Notes under the pieces: generated by a model
What the model was told of the DNA's origin: nothing
The model's database searches: none
Seen by the model: only the letters and a program-made list of their open reading frames with translations
Translations under genes and position numbers: made by a program
Assembly: GCA_963969595.1 (NCBI GenBank)
Contig: OZ018412.1
Location: 746,501 to 810,500, forward strand
Origin: Neckera pumila
Lineage: Eukaryota > Streptophyta > Bryopsida > Hypnales > Neckeraceae
Length of the DNA stretch: 64,000 bases
Reading direction: 5' to 3'
Part shown: piece after piece, positions 1 to 11,489 of the stretch
Position numbering within the stretch: position 1 is the first letter of the stretch
Layout of the letters: each line of letters starts with the position of its first letter

Positions 1-29
1 TTTGGAAGTCTACTTTCAGCATCAACAAG

Positions 30-270
30 CGCTAGGTACAAAAAGCATATTTTTAATTTTTTGACTTCAGATTTTGTGCAAGGGTGAACACTGCAAATAA
101 TGACTGAAAATTAAGTGTTTTCACTTCAAATTATTTTTCCAACCGCTGGATAGAAAATTAGTGCATTTTTTAAATTTTCCGACTGGAGATTTTGTGCAAA
201 GGTGAACATTGCGCATTTAGAATGAAAATTAAGTGTTTTTCACTTCAAATTTTTTTTCCAATTAGTTCCC
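30..270. repeat. Two-copy tandem repeat, about 118 bp period
   Basis: The phrase gattttgtgcaa recurs at 70 and 188 with similar flanks on both sides (tgaaaattaagtgtttt, cacttcaaatt). This gives two adjacent imperfect copies. No coding potential is seen and the origin is unknown. Confidence 0.6.
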
Positions 271-2653
271 ACCAACAATTCAACTGAAACAGTTAGAAAA
301 TCAAAATCAATAGTGCAAAAATGTTTAGTTAAAGACATTCAAAGCCAAAAAATTTAATCATTACAAGTGAGTTGCAGAAGAACTTGATTTCTGCACATTT
401 AATGAAAAATAAGGTCTTGCAATGTATGGGGTCAAGTTTCTAAGAATTCATTGACACATTCTTATAGTTACAAGTCTAGTATTAGATCCTATGGTTAGAT
501 TGCCCAAAAAATAAGTTTTTAAGTTTTTCTTTCTTTACTATAGACATGGCAGGTTTACCGGAATGGTTTTGACAGAAATTGCACTTGGTCTTCTGGAGGG
601 TTTAGGTGAAGAAAATAAGTTTCCTAGCACCTTCAATGACTCACTACTGTTCTTCACTTTAAATGTTCTTAACTTCAAATTCTTGCACTTCAACTAACTT
701 TTGCATTGACAACTTCTAATATGCTTTGGAATTGAGTTCTGAATGTGGAACCAAAAATGTAGGGAAAAATCACATCGTTTCCATCTTCCAAGAAGGATTT
801 ATTAAAGGTATGTCCAAGATTCAGCAAATTAAAAAATAAATCATTAATAACTCTAAGATGGAATTGAATCAACGTAATTGCAATGGTGAGATTGTTCTAC
901 CAAGCAAATTGGACAAAATCATGAATTATTTGTTGAAAAATTGTAATATGGATTGCATTCAAAAATGAACTGTTCAAGTTATTTTTTTCTAAAACATGTT
1001 TAGATGGCCAAAAAAACCCCCCCAGAACTTCCTCTGTCATATTTAATGAAAATGCAATGCATCAAGGCTAACTTTCTTGTACACAAAAACGTTATCTTCT
1101 AGAAGGCTAATTCAAAAAAACTTAAATTCACTTTAAACAAATTTCTTATGTTGCCCGCCCGAACTGGATTTTGGCTTATTGTGCCATAACTTTTTTACAA
1201 CTTATCCAAATATTAGTTTAGGGTTCAATTATAGCACATTTGGCGAAGTTGAAAAAAAAAAAGGCATACAGAGGGTAATCATTCATTTAGTAATTCCATC
1301 ATTCCCTTAGAAATTCCATATTCAATTTTCATTTCCTCAATTATCAAGGATTTGGTTTCAGGTTTGGTTCAAAATATGGGGCACCACTAAACTAAAATAT
1401 TGTCAAAATGACTTCAGTAATTTGAAAGTAAAATACATTATTACGGGACAAGTGGTAGACTCACTGGCCATTGGGAAGCAAATTAGAATCATTTAGGACC
1501 TTCAATTTTTTTCCCATTATTGACGCAAGGCACCTTCAATTCTAGAAACTTAGCTACGAAGGCATAACTATACAATGGACTTCCTTCTATTTTGTGGTTT
1601 AGGGTGCACTTCACCATAACTCTTTTCTATGGGATCGTAAATCAATTCAGAAGAACTTTATTTGTGTACTTGATTCTTTTGCATCATAGGCTATGAGCCT
1701 CCATGACATAGTATATAGTAAGAGAGCATCATATGCTATGATATGGGCATGTAAGAATGACATAATCATATTATGTATGAAATTTTATGATTGTATTTTG
1801 AAACAGAAAATTGAAGATGTACAACATTGGCTACTTTTTGGCTATTAGTTCTTGATGTGAATTGTACATCATATAATTATTTAAATGTAGGCCCAAAATG
1901 ATGGAGATGTTCTTATAAACTTGAATTCATCATTGCTAAATACATTATTGAGTTTCATGAACATGAGGGTTCCCGAATAATTACGTACAATGGAGTAAAA
2001 TCTTATTATATTCAATCTAGCTACATATGAAGCATAATGTTCACATTTAAATAAAATCATTTAATCAATGTGAATGTCCTCGATTATATATGAAGGATAT
2101 TCAACAAATATGAGAAAACTAATTTCATTTTTGAAAAGGTAGTACCAATGAATCCTTCTGCATTCTCGCACTCCTTCCAAAACAGATTGAAGAAGTACAA
2201 TCCAATAACTTACTACATAAAAAAAGTTACATAGGAGATTCAAACACTTATAAAAATTAAATACTATAATAAATCATAGAAGTGCTCACATTATCTAATA
2301 ATCGCCCTTCTCAATGTATACAACAACAAAATGATCTCAGGTTTAACAGAATCCTTACTTTGATCATTAAGGAGGTAGAAGAATGATTGAAATGCATTCT
2401 TGAACACTGGAAAACTATAACATGTTTTTTGAAGTTCATAAATGAAATAAAGAAAATACTTAATAAAGAAAATATGTGTAGTCACCATCAGAAAACCTGA
2501 AATAAAAATCTTGGAAAGAAACGTGGCTCCTCAAATGCTTTCAACTAAAAGCTGTTTTTGATACATTAAACCAAACAAAAGACCCGAGTATGTGTATAGT
2601 AGTTGCAGAAATGCTCAGCAACCTTAATCTTCAATTCCTGGAACCAGCTTTTG
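271..2653. other. AT-rich intergenic DNA
   Basis: Reading frames are short and broken on both strands and no protein family is recognisable. There is no clear transposon end or RNA gene. Confidence 0.6.
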
Positions 2654-2752
2654 GAAACCCTAAACCACCTTAAACCTCAACCCTCAACCCTAAATCCTAA
2701 ACCTGATCCCTAACCCTAAACCCTAAATCGTAAGCACTGACCGTAAACCCTT
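2654..2752. repeat. Degenerate interstitial telomere-like repeat
   Basis: Runs of CCCTAAA and variants (ccctcaa, ccctaaatc, accctaaaccctaaatc) match the plant telomere unit read on the C-rich strand. The copies are diverged, so this is an old internal tract and not a chromosome end. Confidence 0.65.
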
Positions 2753-2798
2753 TTTTTGGTTTGGATAATTAACAAAAATGTGGAGACAATTTTCTTAA

Positions 2799-3338
2799 CC
2801 CCTAGTAAGCGCTCGAGTGACCATTTTATGGTCGCAGCCCAACTTTAGCCCAAATTTCTGGGCAAATTTTTTTTTTTTTCAAATTCTTTTTCTTTTTTTC
2901 TTCAAAAGATTGGGTTGTTTAGCAATATTCATATTCAAAACTCAGATCGCTACGGTCAAACAAAAATTAAAAGGGAAATAGCACAAAGTGTCTAGATTTG
3001 TCTAGTGTTGAAAAATGTACTATTTGGGGAAAGTATTGGTGTTCTCATTACTAGATCTTATGCATTTTTTCACAAATCAATAGAAACCACAATTTGACCA
3101 ATCAAAAAAAAATTCAAATGCTAAAAACAAATATTGTATTTTTGATGAATTTTTGAAGTTATATCTTCAAAATTCATTTTAGATAAATCTAAAAATAATT
3201 TTATAAATTTGACCGTACGGATGCTTTCTACTTTTTGTGCTTTACATTATCTTCTTTAGTGCAAGATTCAAAAATGTTTTAGAACTTATATTTTATAACA
3301 CATTTGTATTTTGTCCAAACCCCTTGGGCTTTTAGGGG
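2799..3338. mobile_element. piggyBac-type MITE, 540 bp
   Basis: The segment is bounded by TTAA at 2795-2798 and 3339-3342. It begins CCCCTAG and ends CTTTTAGGGG, so the termini are inverted repeats of CCCCTA. TTAA target duplication with C-rich ends is the hallmark of piggyBac elements. The ends and the internal phrase tacggtcaaac also occur in the large piggyBac element at 19.8-24.4 kb, so this is probably one of its non-autonomous relatives. It has no coding capacity. Confidence 0.65.
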
Positions 3339-3412
3339 TTAACAAAAGTTTAAAACTTATGAAGAAGGAAAAGAATAATAAAATGGAATTACATGCCGGT
3401 CATCTCTATAAA

Positions 3413-4072
3413 CAGATATAAAGATTTGTCTTTATAGATATTGAGAAAGATAAATTCTAATACTATGGTTTTAGATACTGTAAAATGTATGGACAAAGAA
3501 AAGATTTTCAACTTCCTTTTATTTTTTGTCCCACCCACCCATCCACCTACTAAGCCTATGCTAAGTATGTTAGAATATATATATATATATTTGTCTTCAT
3601 AGGTATTATAAAAGATAAATTATAATACCATGGTTTTAGGTACTGTAAAATGTATGGACAAACTAAGAAAAGATTTTCAACTTCCTTTTATTTTTTGTCC
3701 CACCCACCCATCCACCTACTAAGCCTATGCTGAGTATGTTAGAATATATAAATATATTTGTCTTCATAGGTATTATAAAAGATAAATTACAATACCATGG
3801 TTTTAGGTACTGTAAAATATGTGGACAAGGAAAAGATTTTGAACTTCCTTTTATTTTTTGGCCCACCCACCCACCCACTAAGCCTATGCGAAGTATATTA
3901 GAATATATATATATGTATTTGTCTTTATACATATTGAAAAAGATGAATTATAATACAAGTATGGTTTTAGGTATTGTAAAATGTATGGACAAAGAAAAGA
4001 TGTTCAATTTCCTTATATTTTTTGTACCACCCACCTACCCACTAAGCCGATACTAAGTATGTTAGAAGGGGA
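3413..4072. repeat. Tandem array, four units of about 163-169 bp
   Basis: The phrase aagattttcaacttcc and relatives start at 3501, 3670, 3833 and 3998, each followed by a cccaccc tract, 'actaagcctatgc' and an AT microsatellite. Units are clearly homologous but diverged. The length is satellite-like. The open frames that cross it are repeat artefacts. Confidence 0.85.
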
Positions 4073-4273
4073 TATTGAAGATTTTAGTTTAATAGAAATC
4101 ACACCAAGCCATGTAGCAACCAAAAATTAGTGAAGTTCACATTATTAAGTGCCCTAAACCCACTGACCTTAAACTGGAGTACGTTTATAGTTGTTCCGAA
4201 TATGTTAGAAAACCTTAATCTTGAACTCAATGAACCTGAATGTAGAAACCCGAACCTTAAACTGGAAGTCTTG

Positions 4274-4315
4274 AAACCCTAAACCCTAACCCTAAACCCT
4301 AAACCCTAAACCCTG
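4274..4315. repeat. Interstitial telomere-like repeat (CCCTAAA)n
   Basis: About five nearly perfect copies of the plant telomere unit in the CCCTAAA orientation. It lies about 200 bp beyond the tandem array, and the satellite is flanked on the other side by the degenerate telomeric tract at 2.65 kb. Confidence 0.8.
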
Positions 4316-4322
4316 AAATCCT

Positions 4323-5970
4323 AGCATTGAATGTGGGCAAGGCACATGGCATGGAATAATTAAGTGTATGGTAACTCTATGTTGTCCTATGAATGTCTAT
4401 GAAGACTGGTGGATGTGCTTTGTGAAGTCAATAATCTGTTTGTTTAGTATAATTGAACAGGTTGAGTAAGTTAGTCTACTCTTGTAGCGACCACGTAAGA
4501 GCTTTTTGTCTATAATGATGTCGAGGAAGGGTAATTCCTTGAAACAATTTTCAGTTAAATTTTTTACTTTCCAAATCGGATTGCCATGACTGTAAGCCAA
4601 GTTCATTAATATGTCTTTGACCTTGGTGGAATTCGTTACGAATATTTGAAATTGAAATGCATTGAACACTGAATCCAACGACCTCCACAAATGTAAACGA
4701 CAGATGTATTGCCGGAATGAAAATGTCAGGGTGCGGCATCTTCAAAGTTAGAAAGGCAGTCGGTTTATTCAAGACAGCACTGGAAAGATCACTTCAGCCT
4801 ACCAGCCTGAGTATTATTTCCTTTGCATGAAAAATCCCATTGAACTGTGTCAAATGAATGGAAAAAAAGGAGTAGTCCACATGCAATTACAGATGCAAGA
4901 ATGCCAGTCAGAGTGGTAAATGTTGAGTCCGGTTCCCGAGAAATGCCAAGCTTAGAGCTTCAACGGGTCCTTGACAGCCGCAGTGAATGCTGCAGGGTTC
5001 TGGAATCTCGATTAGATTCGAATTCAAATGCCGCACGTTTCCCCTCGAAAATCTCCCAGGACTCGAAATACGTGCACATTAACTCAGGCGCAACAGTTCT
5101 GCATTGAAGGACTCGAGACGAACGAGAACGCAGTCAACATTCCGCAAACACGACCGCATCTTAAGATTCTACTTGGACACATTGGTGCACAGCTTTGAAG
5201 AGTGCACGTGTTAATGAACATGCAGGTGGACCCTATCCAAGTGAAAGCAGGAAACAGGACCTCCAACAATATCGTGAATCCCCAATCAACTTTTCTTGTT
5301 TTTCCTAGGTGCACGTGAACGAGCAGTGGCGGTCGAGGAGTCTGGACACCTATCTTTCATTAATTGGCAGCGCTCGTGGATTGTATGGAGCTTGCGGATT
5401 TGTCGTAGTCTTGCATTTCCTCTCTAGATATGAATTCTTCAAATCTTATTACCCGCGATTCCAACTTTCACGAGCAGTTCAGTGTTTTGAGGGCAATATA
5501 GAAGTTGTGAAGGAATAATGATCGGGCAAGTGATACCAGCAGTGAGGAATGGCCGGAAGGTCACCTTCTACAATGATTTGACTGTCCACACATCAAGTTC
5601 TTTGAGTTTGATACTTAAGCATTAATTGCGTATCACATGAGTGCTAATTGGTGAAAGAGGATAAGTGCCTGCAATGCCAAAGTAGTGCAGAATGTGTGCA
5701 GAACCGTTTGCTGGGCACAGTGCTGTAAGCGGCGCTGTGCATACTGCTAGCAATGGCAGTTTATAATGTTGTTTTCTTTAGTGTAGGACAGTCCTGGTCA
5801 TTCCATCAGTGGCGAAAGCAACGAAGTCGTAAGTCGTAATAGTGTAGTCGTCTGCCTCTTGTACCGTATACGACCGTAGACTACGAGTACAGACTATAGT
5901 ACGTAGTGAATGCTGTATACCGGATCCGTGCAGCTACGACAATTGATAATCTCCTGTCTGTCATTCAAAA
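4323..5970. other. Less AT-rich stretch, no gene recognised
   Basis: Base composition is more balanced than in the first 4 kb and several medium frames exist (4847-5107 +, 5309-5518 +). None resembles a family I know and none shows convincing splice sites. It may be the left flank of the DUF7869-type element. Around 5826-5930 there is a local jumble of tacgactacg-like words on both strands. Confidence 0.4.
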
Positions 5971-5973
5971 CAT

Positions 5974-6045
5974 CGGGAAATATCCCGCTATCAAAAACTT
6001 ATTGATAGAAGTCATCCGTTGATCTCAGCGGGAGATATCCCGCTG
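5974..6045. repeat. Two palindromic CGGGA-N4-TCCCG sites
   Basis: Site 1 is CGGGAAATATCCCG at 5974-5987. Site 2 at 6026-6045 has perfect 8-bp arms CAGCGGGA/TCCCGCTG around GATA. The same palindrome recurs inside the intron and on the far side of the adjacent DUF7869-like gene. Sub-terminal repeats of this kind commonly bind the transposase of the element; that role is inferred here. Confidence 0.7.
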
Positions 6046-7786
6046 TTTCCATGAAAACATCTCAGTTGGTCAACAGTGGATACTGTACATGGTAATATGT
6101 ACCATTGCATCAAACCGATAGATAACATTGTTTCGTGATGTGATCTTCCGATCTCGTCGATCGTTGGGTTCTCAAGTTCCATATTTCAAAAGACAATATT
6201 CCATTTGTATTCTAATTCATTCTTCTTTTTGTAACGTAGTAGTGCAACCCCACTCCACCTCGGCCAACGGCGCAAACTTCACATATAACTAGGTCAAGGG
6301 ATAAATCAACGTATCTCCTTTCCCTTTTGAAGTCCAGTCATAATTACAATATGGACTGATATTCTGGAATTTCCGTCACCAAGTTCACTCTTCATTACAT
6401 TTTTGCCACTATAAGGTTCCTGAATTCAGTGCGTCAGAGACAATAGATTCGTACTCTGATTCATTTCATGATGCCATCACTCCATATTTTGGCAAATCAG
6501 CCGAGGACACTGATTCTCAAGAATCTACTGCAAGGGTTGCTCTGCTAAGCGATGGTGATGTAGTGAGGCTTTCCCTACCGGATCTTGGAGAAGTTAGAGT
6601 GGGTTCTGTTGTGGACGCCCGTCCTCACGGTAAGTGGCTGGGTGTGCCGATCCCGGTCGAGCCGTGGATATTTGTTCTTGTAAGGCCTTCATTGGTCGTC
6701 CCAGAAGCTCAACATATTAGGGTCTCTCCCTGCCAAAGAGGTCTAAGTACGCTGGGGGAAGTTCAAAACAGAACCATATTGTGGAGGGCAGCCGACGTGG
6801 TGAAGGTCACTGTGGATCCGCATGTGGATGGAAGCCCATTCATTCCTCAGGAAGATTGGATCGGCCTAGAGGTGCATCAACTAGATTCCTTTGGTGTTCT
6901 TCAATCGTCAGGTCGAATTACTTGCTGGAGGGCAGATGATTATTTCCAGAGTTCTACCCTCGATGAAGGCTACGTAGGTGTGACAGTCCTTGATGTTTTC
7001 GTGGGTAACCTAGACACGATTATGACCCATGCTCGGTGGCCCCTTTCCAATTGCTGGTTCCCTAGTGGTTGATGCTTGAAGCATATAGTCGACCACTTCT
7101 TCACCTTCCTTGATGTACCAGATCCCCTAGCCTATTTGGGTGGAAGACAGAAGGCGTTCTATCGTTTCATAGTTCGTCAACCCTCCCTCAGTGAAAAGGA
7201 GACACAGTTCACGCGGAAGACGACAGACTTCAAAATTCAGAAGATAAGCTCGCAGAACTGCTGCGATAGTCATTACTGCCAATTGTTTTCGCGTGAGAAA
7301 TCGCTGAAGGTCAGGCAGAGATACTTCTCGAAACCATTTGAAAAGCGTCGAGAGTATGGAATTGCAATTGGTGGACAATTGCATACTGTGGAGTGGAAAC
7401 GGAAGCGGAAGTACATTACGCTGGAAGAAGTGGAAGTCTGTGCCATACCGTGGTACATTATTCACGGAATACCGAAGTCGACCTATCACAATTACATTGA
7501 CAAGTACAAGGAAGGCATTCTTTCATCTACATACGAAAACAAAGGGGTGAAGCGGCCTCGACTTCGAATGGTGCAAGTCACTGGTACAATGAAAGCGATC
7601 ATCGACAACACTGCTGACTAGATGCCGCACTAAATGCGGTGCATTGAAAATGGGAGAGTGGACACGCTTAAGTTCCTGCCTGTTGGAAACAACTGGAAGC
7701 GCGTTCATGCTGATGCCAATGAGGTAGTTCCATGAACTGTCCTTCTGTTGTTTTTTATTATTGATGGATTTATCGGACTGCTACGT

Positions 7787-7806
7787 CAACGGGACATATC
7801 CCGTTG
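7787..7806. repeat. Palindrome site in intron, perfect 8-bp arms
   Basis: CAACGGGA and TCCCGTTG are exact reverse complements around CATA. Same family as the sites at 5974 and 6026. Confidence 0.75.
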
Positions 7807-7954
7807 AACTTCTATATAGGGCCTTCACTAAGTTTTTTCCCTCTGCTGGACATCTCTAGGACACAGTACTCCATGGGTACTTCATTTGGATGGTTCTCTC
7901 ATTTGAATATCTCTTCATACATTTCGCTGTAGAACTTGAATGCAGTCATCTTTT

Positions 7955-7974
7955 CAGCAGGATATATCCCGTTG
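7955..7974. repeat. Palindrome site in intron, imperfect
   Basis: CAGCAGGA-TATA-TCCCGTTG: the right arm is intact and the left arm carries two mismatches. It lies in the same intron as the 7787 site. Confidence 0.6.
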
Positions 7975-10052
7975 TTGATCCCTGTAATCGATTGTCCTCA
8001 TTATTGTTGTTCTCTTTGCTCCTGTTTGTTTATCAGTTCTCATAGTGTTACTGCCTCCGCGGCTTGTGCTTCTGTTTTTCGGAAATTGCAATTGAATGTG
8101 GAGTATGGCCTTCCTCCAGTGAGCCAAGCAACGGTTAGTAGAATAAAGAAAGAGCACTTCAATAACGTCTCAATTAAGCCTATTGGTAGCTCTATTGCGA
8201 AGTGTACGAAATGCGACAAACTGCAGCAGTTCATTCTGAAATCACCAAAAGGGAGTTTGGACTTCGTAGAATTCATGAAGCAACAAACTGAACATCTTAA
8301 TCATCAAGCATCATGTTGTCGTTTGTATGCTTCGTAGCGTGAGGAATCCAGGAGGAACCCTCAAGAGATATTGTGCATTATTCATGACAAGATGGACACA
8401 AGGAAGACAGCTCTTCCAAGAATGCGGATGACGACGAAGGCTACACAAGGTTTGGGTCAGCTTCCCATGAGTATAACTGGAATGGTGGCTCATGGTCATG
8501 CCAATGGTGCATATGCGCATTATGCATCAGCCTGTTGGTCGGGCGACTCAAACTTCACCATTTCATTGCTGGCTAGACTGTTCAGGCGACTTGAAGGTCC
8601 ACCAATTCGGGAGACGGGCGACCTCTTTCCCTATCCGCCTGCAAATGCAATGTTTGACGCGCTACTCAAAGGGAAATCTCGGTGTATGGACGCCTTGAAA
8701 TTGATTCCACAGGAAGTTTGGCGTGGATCTAGTCCCCTTCCTAGCAAGCTCTATCTTCAGCTTGACAACTTCGCCAAGGATAACAAGAACCAGTACCTCA
8801 TGGCGTTCTTGTCTTTGCTTACTGCGCAAAGAGTCTTCAAGAAAATTCAGGTCGGTTTCCTTCTAGTCGGACATACTCACGAAGATATTGATGCGTATTT
8901 TAGCCACCTCTCGAAGGCTTTAAAGAGCGAGAATACATTTGTTGTCGCAGACCTCACGAAGTCATTCATGGAGTCCCAGGAATTGTCATTCATGCCCGAA
9001 TTCATCCAAGAGGTGGCGGATTTCAAGTCCTTCGTGAAGGGATACCTGTGCAGTGGCACGGCTAAACTAATTGGTTTGGGGGAGATGCACCTTTTCCGGT
9101 TCTACGTGGATAGTGATGGAATCCCCGTCATGAAGTACAAAAAGTCTGCAATAGATTCACAATGGCTACCATCAGATACACCTTCTCGATGCCTGTGGAA
9201 GAAAGACCGCATGGGTTATGCGACACTCCCTCAGGGTTGCCTTAAGCCTGCTCCTTTGAAGCCTATGTGGGGTAGCAAAGTTGCGGAATCCACGAGAAAT
9301 CAAGAGAAGGCAGTGGAGGCAGCAAGGAAAGTGATCTTAAGCAAGGGTTTGATTCTGTTAGGAATCGAGAAGTACATTGAGTATTGGCGAAACGAAATGT
9401 CCAAATGCGAGGGGTTTGCGGCTGCCTTTGCGCCGTACGTCGATTACTGGAAACGTGTGTTGCGGGAGCTCAAGGAGTCCCTTCCCGACTGCCTTTTGGA
9501 ATTGGTGGAAGGCTTTTGGCCAAAGTACGATTGGAGGTTGCAGGAGTTCGCTTGCCAGCGGCCGACCATCAACCCTGTCGACATGGTTCCAGAAGAAGAG
9601 GAATTTGAACCTTATTGCGGACTCGCAAATGAGGTGCCAAGGGAAAGCTTTAATCCTTGGGTTGATATTCGGCCGGGTTTATGGGTTTTGCTTAGACCTG
9701 AGGACCCCTCAGTATGTGCTGTCTGGCAAGGAAGAGCACTGTCCAATGTCTGCAGAGAGGAAGGGCATGAGAATAATGGGAAGTTCATGCTCCAGTATTG
9801 GCAACCAGATAATTCTGAAAGTAACTTGGAATTGATGTACCAGAATTGTTGATACGGGAAATGGGTTGTAGAGAACAGGCCTTCCACTTGGGTGGACGCA
9901 TCTTGTGCATTGTACGCCAATTGGTCCAAGAAAGTGAACCCAAAATCACGTACTATTCCTAAGAAAAGCAGAGAGGCTGCCCAGGAAAATTTGAATAGGG
10001 CAAACGAGGTGGACCCCTGATCGACTAACATCTCGTGGTCCACCGCGACTAC

Positions 10053-10120
10053 CGGGAGATTTCCCGATGCTTTTCTTTGTTCACTGTGACCATGGTAGGG
10101 CTATTGGGATATCTCCCGAT
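10053..10120. repeat. Two palindrome sites downstream of the gene
   Basis: CGGGAGATTTCCCG at 10053-10066 and an 18-bp imperfect palindrome at 10103-10120 (core GGGATATCTCCC). They begin 33 bp after the last codon of the DUF7869-like gene, mirroring the upstream pair. Confidence 0.7.
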
Positions 10121-10526
10121 GGTTTATTTTGTTCAGCTTCCAAATGGCACAGTTCATTTCTTTGGTAAATGGTTCTCTATGTCTTTTACGGAAGTTACTA
10201 GTGCTAGCAGTGGAAGATGATGTGACTAGGATGGATTTATTTTATTAAAAAATATCAGAATGTGCGGTTCTTGTTATAATTCCTCGAGGGCACCCTCCAA
10301 ATCCCATGTTGTAGTCGTAGCAAATGTCCACGCTCTTTTCTTTTGCTATTCTTTCTTTTCTTGTACTTGATCTCCTATGGGATTACTACAATGTTGCAAG
10401 ACTTTTTTTTCATTGCCACTTACTGTTGTCAATATTCATCTTCACTTGCCACCTTTGGAACCTGCATGCAAACTTGGAGCATCATTTAAAGTTCATATTG
10501 TCCGTGACATACAAGTTTGAGTGCAA

Positions 10527-10943
10527 TTGACCTCTCGGGGGTTTCACAGCACACTTAGGTGCTTGAACTTCAAGGTATCTGGATATCTCCCGAAGTTATG
10601 CCTACCATTATGCATCACAGGCTATATACTGATCCGTATTTACATTTTATGTATATCCTGAGATGCATGGTCATAGGCTCTCATTGACCTCTTGGGGCAT
10701 GTGAACACCCTCAACAAAATGAACTTCAATGTATCTGGATATCTCCCAATGTTTTGACAAACACCACACAGCCATTCGAAGGCTATGTACTTATCATTTG
10801 CAGTTCATGTATGTCCTGAGATCCATATTGCTGTGCGTCAATGGACCACCCGGGAGCCTTTCAACACCTTCACAAAAATAAACATAATTGTGTACAGAAA
10901 TCTCCCGGTGTATTCCCTAACACCATGCATCGGGAGATTTTAA
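10527..10943. repeat. Tandem 157-bp units each carrying a motif copy
   Basis: Three imperfect units start at about 10527, 10684 and 10840 (ttgacctc.cgggg). Each carries a damaged copy of the palindrome (ggatatctcccga at 10581, ggatatctccca at 10738, agaaatctcccgg at 10896) and the first two also share 'tgagat.cat' and 'ggctat'. The third is truncated and ends with catcgggagatttt. This looks like the sub-terminal repeat block of the DUF7869-type element. Confidence 0.6.
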
Positions 10944-11030
10944 ATTCTGGACTTTGAATAGTCCAAAAGTAGTTAAATATAGCATAATGGCTAGTGAGCT
11001 CCATTCAAAAGGAACAACAAACATAATTTA

Positions 11031-11210
11031 GATTAGACTAGTGTGACCCTATGCCGTTGGCCCAATTTTCATCTACTCCTGGTCCCACTCCTGGTTCTAC
11101 TTCCGATTCTACTCCCAGTTCTATTCCCGGTTCCACTCCCAGTACCAAGAACGCCACCAATATCAAAGGAAAAGTAATTTTCTAATTTTTTAATCAATAA
11201 ATACTTTGAA
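11031..11210 (+). repeat. Dispersed repeat, copy 1 (inverted copy at 62.8 kb)
   Basis: This segment is matched, in reverse complement and over its whole length, at 62841-63020. It begins near gactagtgtgaccc and contains a 12-bp minisatellite (variants of actcccggttct) from about 11076 to 11145. Function is unknown; it is probably a mobile repeat. Confidence 0.75.
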
Positions 11211-11335
11211 ATTCAATAATTTTTGCACCACCGCTCCAAATGCCACGAAACCAAGCCAATGCACCCCTCCTCGGCAAGAGCTTTTTGACGGTACCAAGCA
11301 CGCGGCCGGGGGACGCAAGGTCAGGAAGTTGTCCA
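11206..11335 (+). repeat. Dispersed ~130-bp module (see 35 kb)
   Basis: Starts with aaattcaata and includes 'gcacccctcctcg.caagagctt' and 'ccgggggacgca'. Two further direct copies occur at 35038-35153 and 35188-35310. Downstream, 12370-12470 also matches 35390-35470 (cggagtata.tttaaggtaca), so the two loci share a longer repeat and copy 1 has gained the CAAA tract and about 900 bp. Confidence 0.7.
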
Positions 11336-11339
11336 CGCT

Positions 11340-11464
11340 ACAAACAAAACAAAACAAACAAACAAACAAACAAACAAACAAACAAACAAACAAACAAACA
11401 AACAAACAAACAAACAAACAAACAAACAAACAAACAAACAAACAAACAAACAAACAAACAAACA
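11340..11464. repeat. (CAAA)n microsatellite, about 30 units
   Basis: Nearly perfect CAAA repeats. The open frames across it (poly NKQT / FVCL) are artefacts of the repeat. Confidence 0.97.
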
Positions 11465-11489
11465 GCCTCATTTAAGGTATTGATTTTAG

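Larger units (their letters stand above)
6416..10020 (+). pseudogene. DUF7869-type transposon protein, decayed
   Basis: A long reading frame runs from an acceptor (ataag, exon from 6416) to the TGA at 10018-10020, broken by stops at 7070 (TGA), 7619 (TAG), 7631 (TAA), 8335 (TAG) and 9850 (TGA). An intron probably begins at 7724 (GAG|gtagtt) and ends near 8036; the exact acceptor phase does not fit cleanly. Visible parts in order: an N-terminal region with paired G-rich and W-rich strands (6540-7070), a CC-x4-C cluster near 7250, the phrase ENGRVDTLKFLPVG near 7650, a C-x2-C zinc-like pair (KCTKCDK) near 8200, then the core with LQLDNFAKDNKN and GHTHEDIDAYF near 8760-8900. The last two match the DUF7869 signature (DN..NKN and GHTH.DID..F) found in repetitive protein families of plants, protists and animals. 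I infer a transposase or accessory protein. No ATG-containing first exon was found. The stops make it inactive. Confidence 0.75.

Noticed and set aside
4397..4690. Minus-strand frame with KELPFLDIII, suggestive of a Penelope-like or other reverse transcriptase
   Set aside because: Only one short motif-like stretch; no catalytic Asp pair, no GIY-YIG domain and no flanking element structure.
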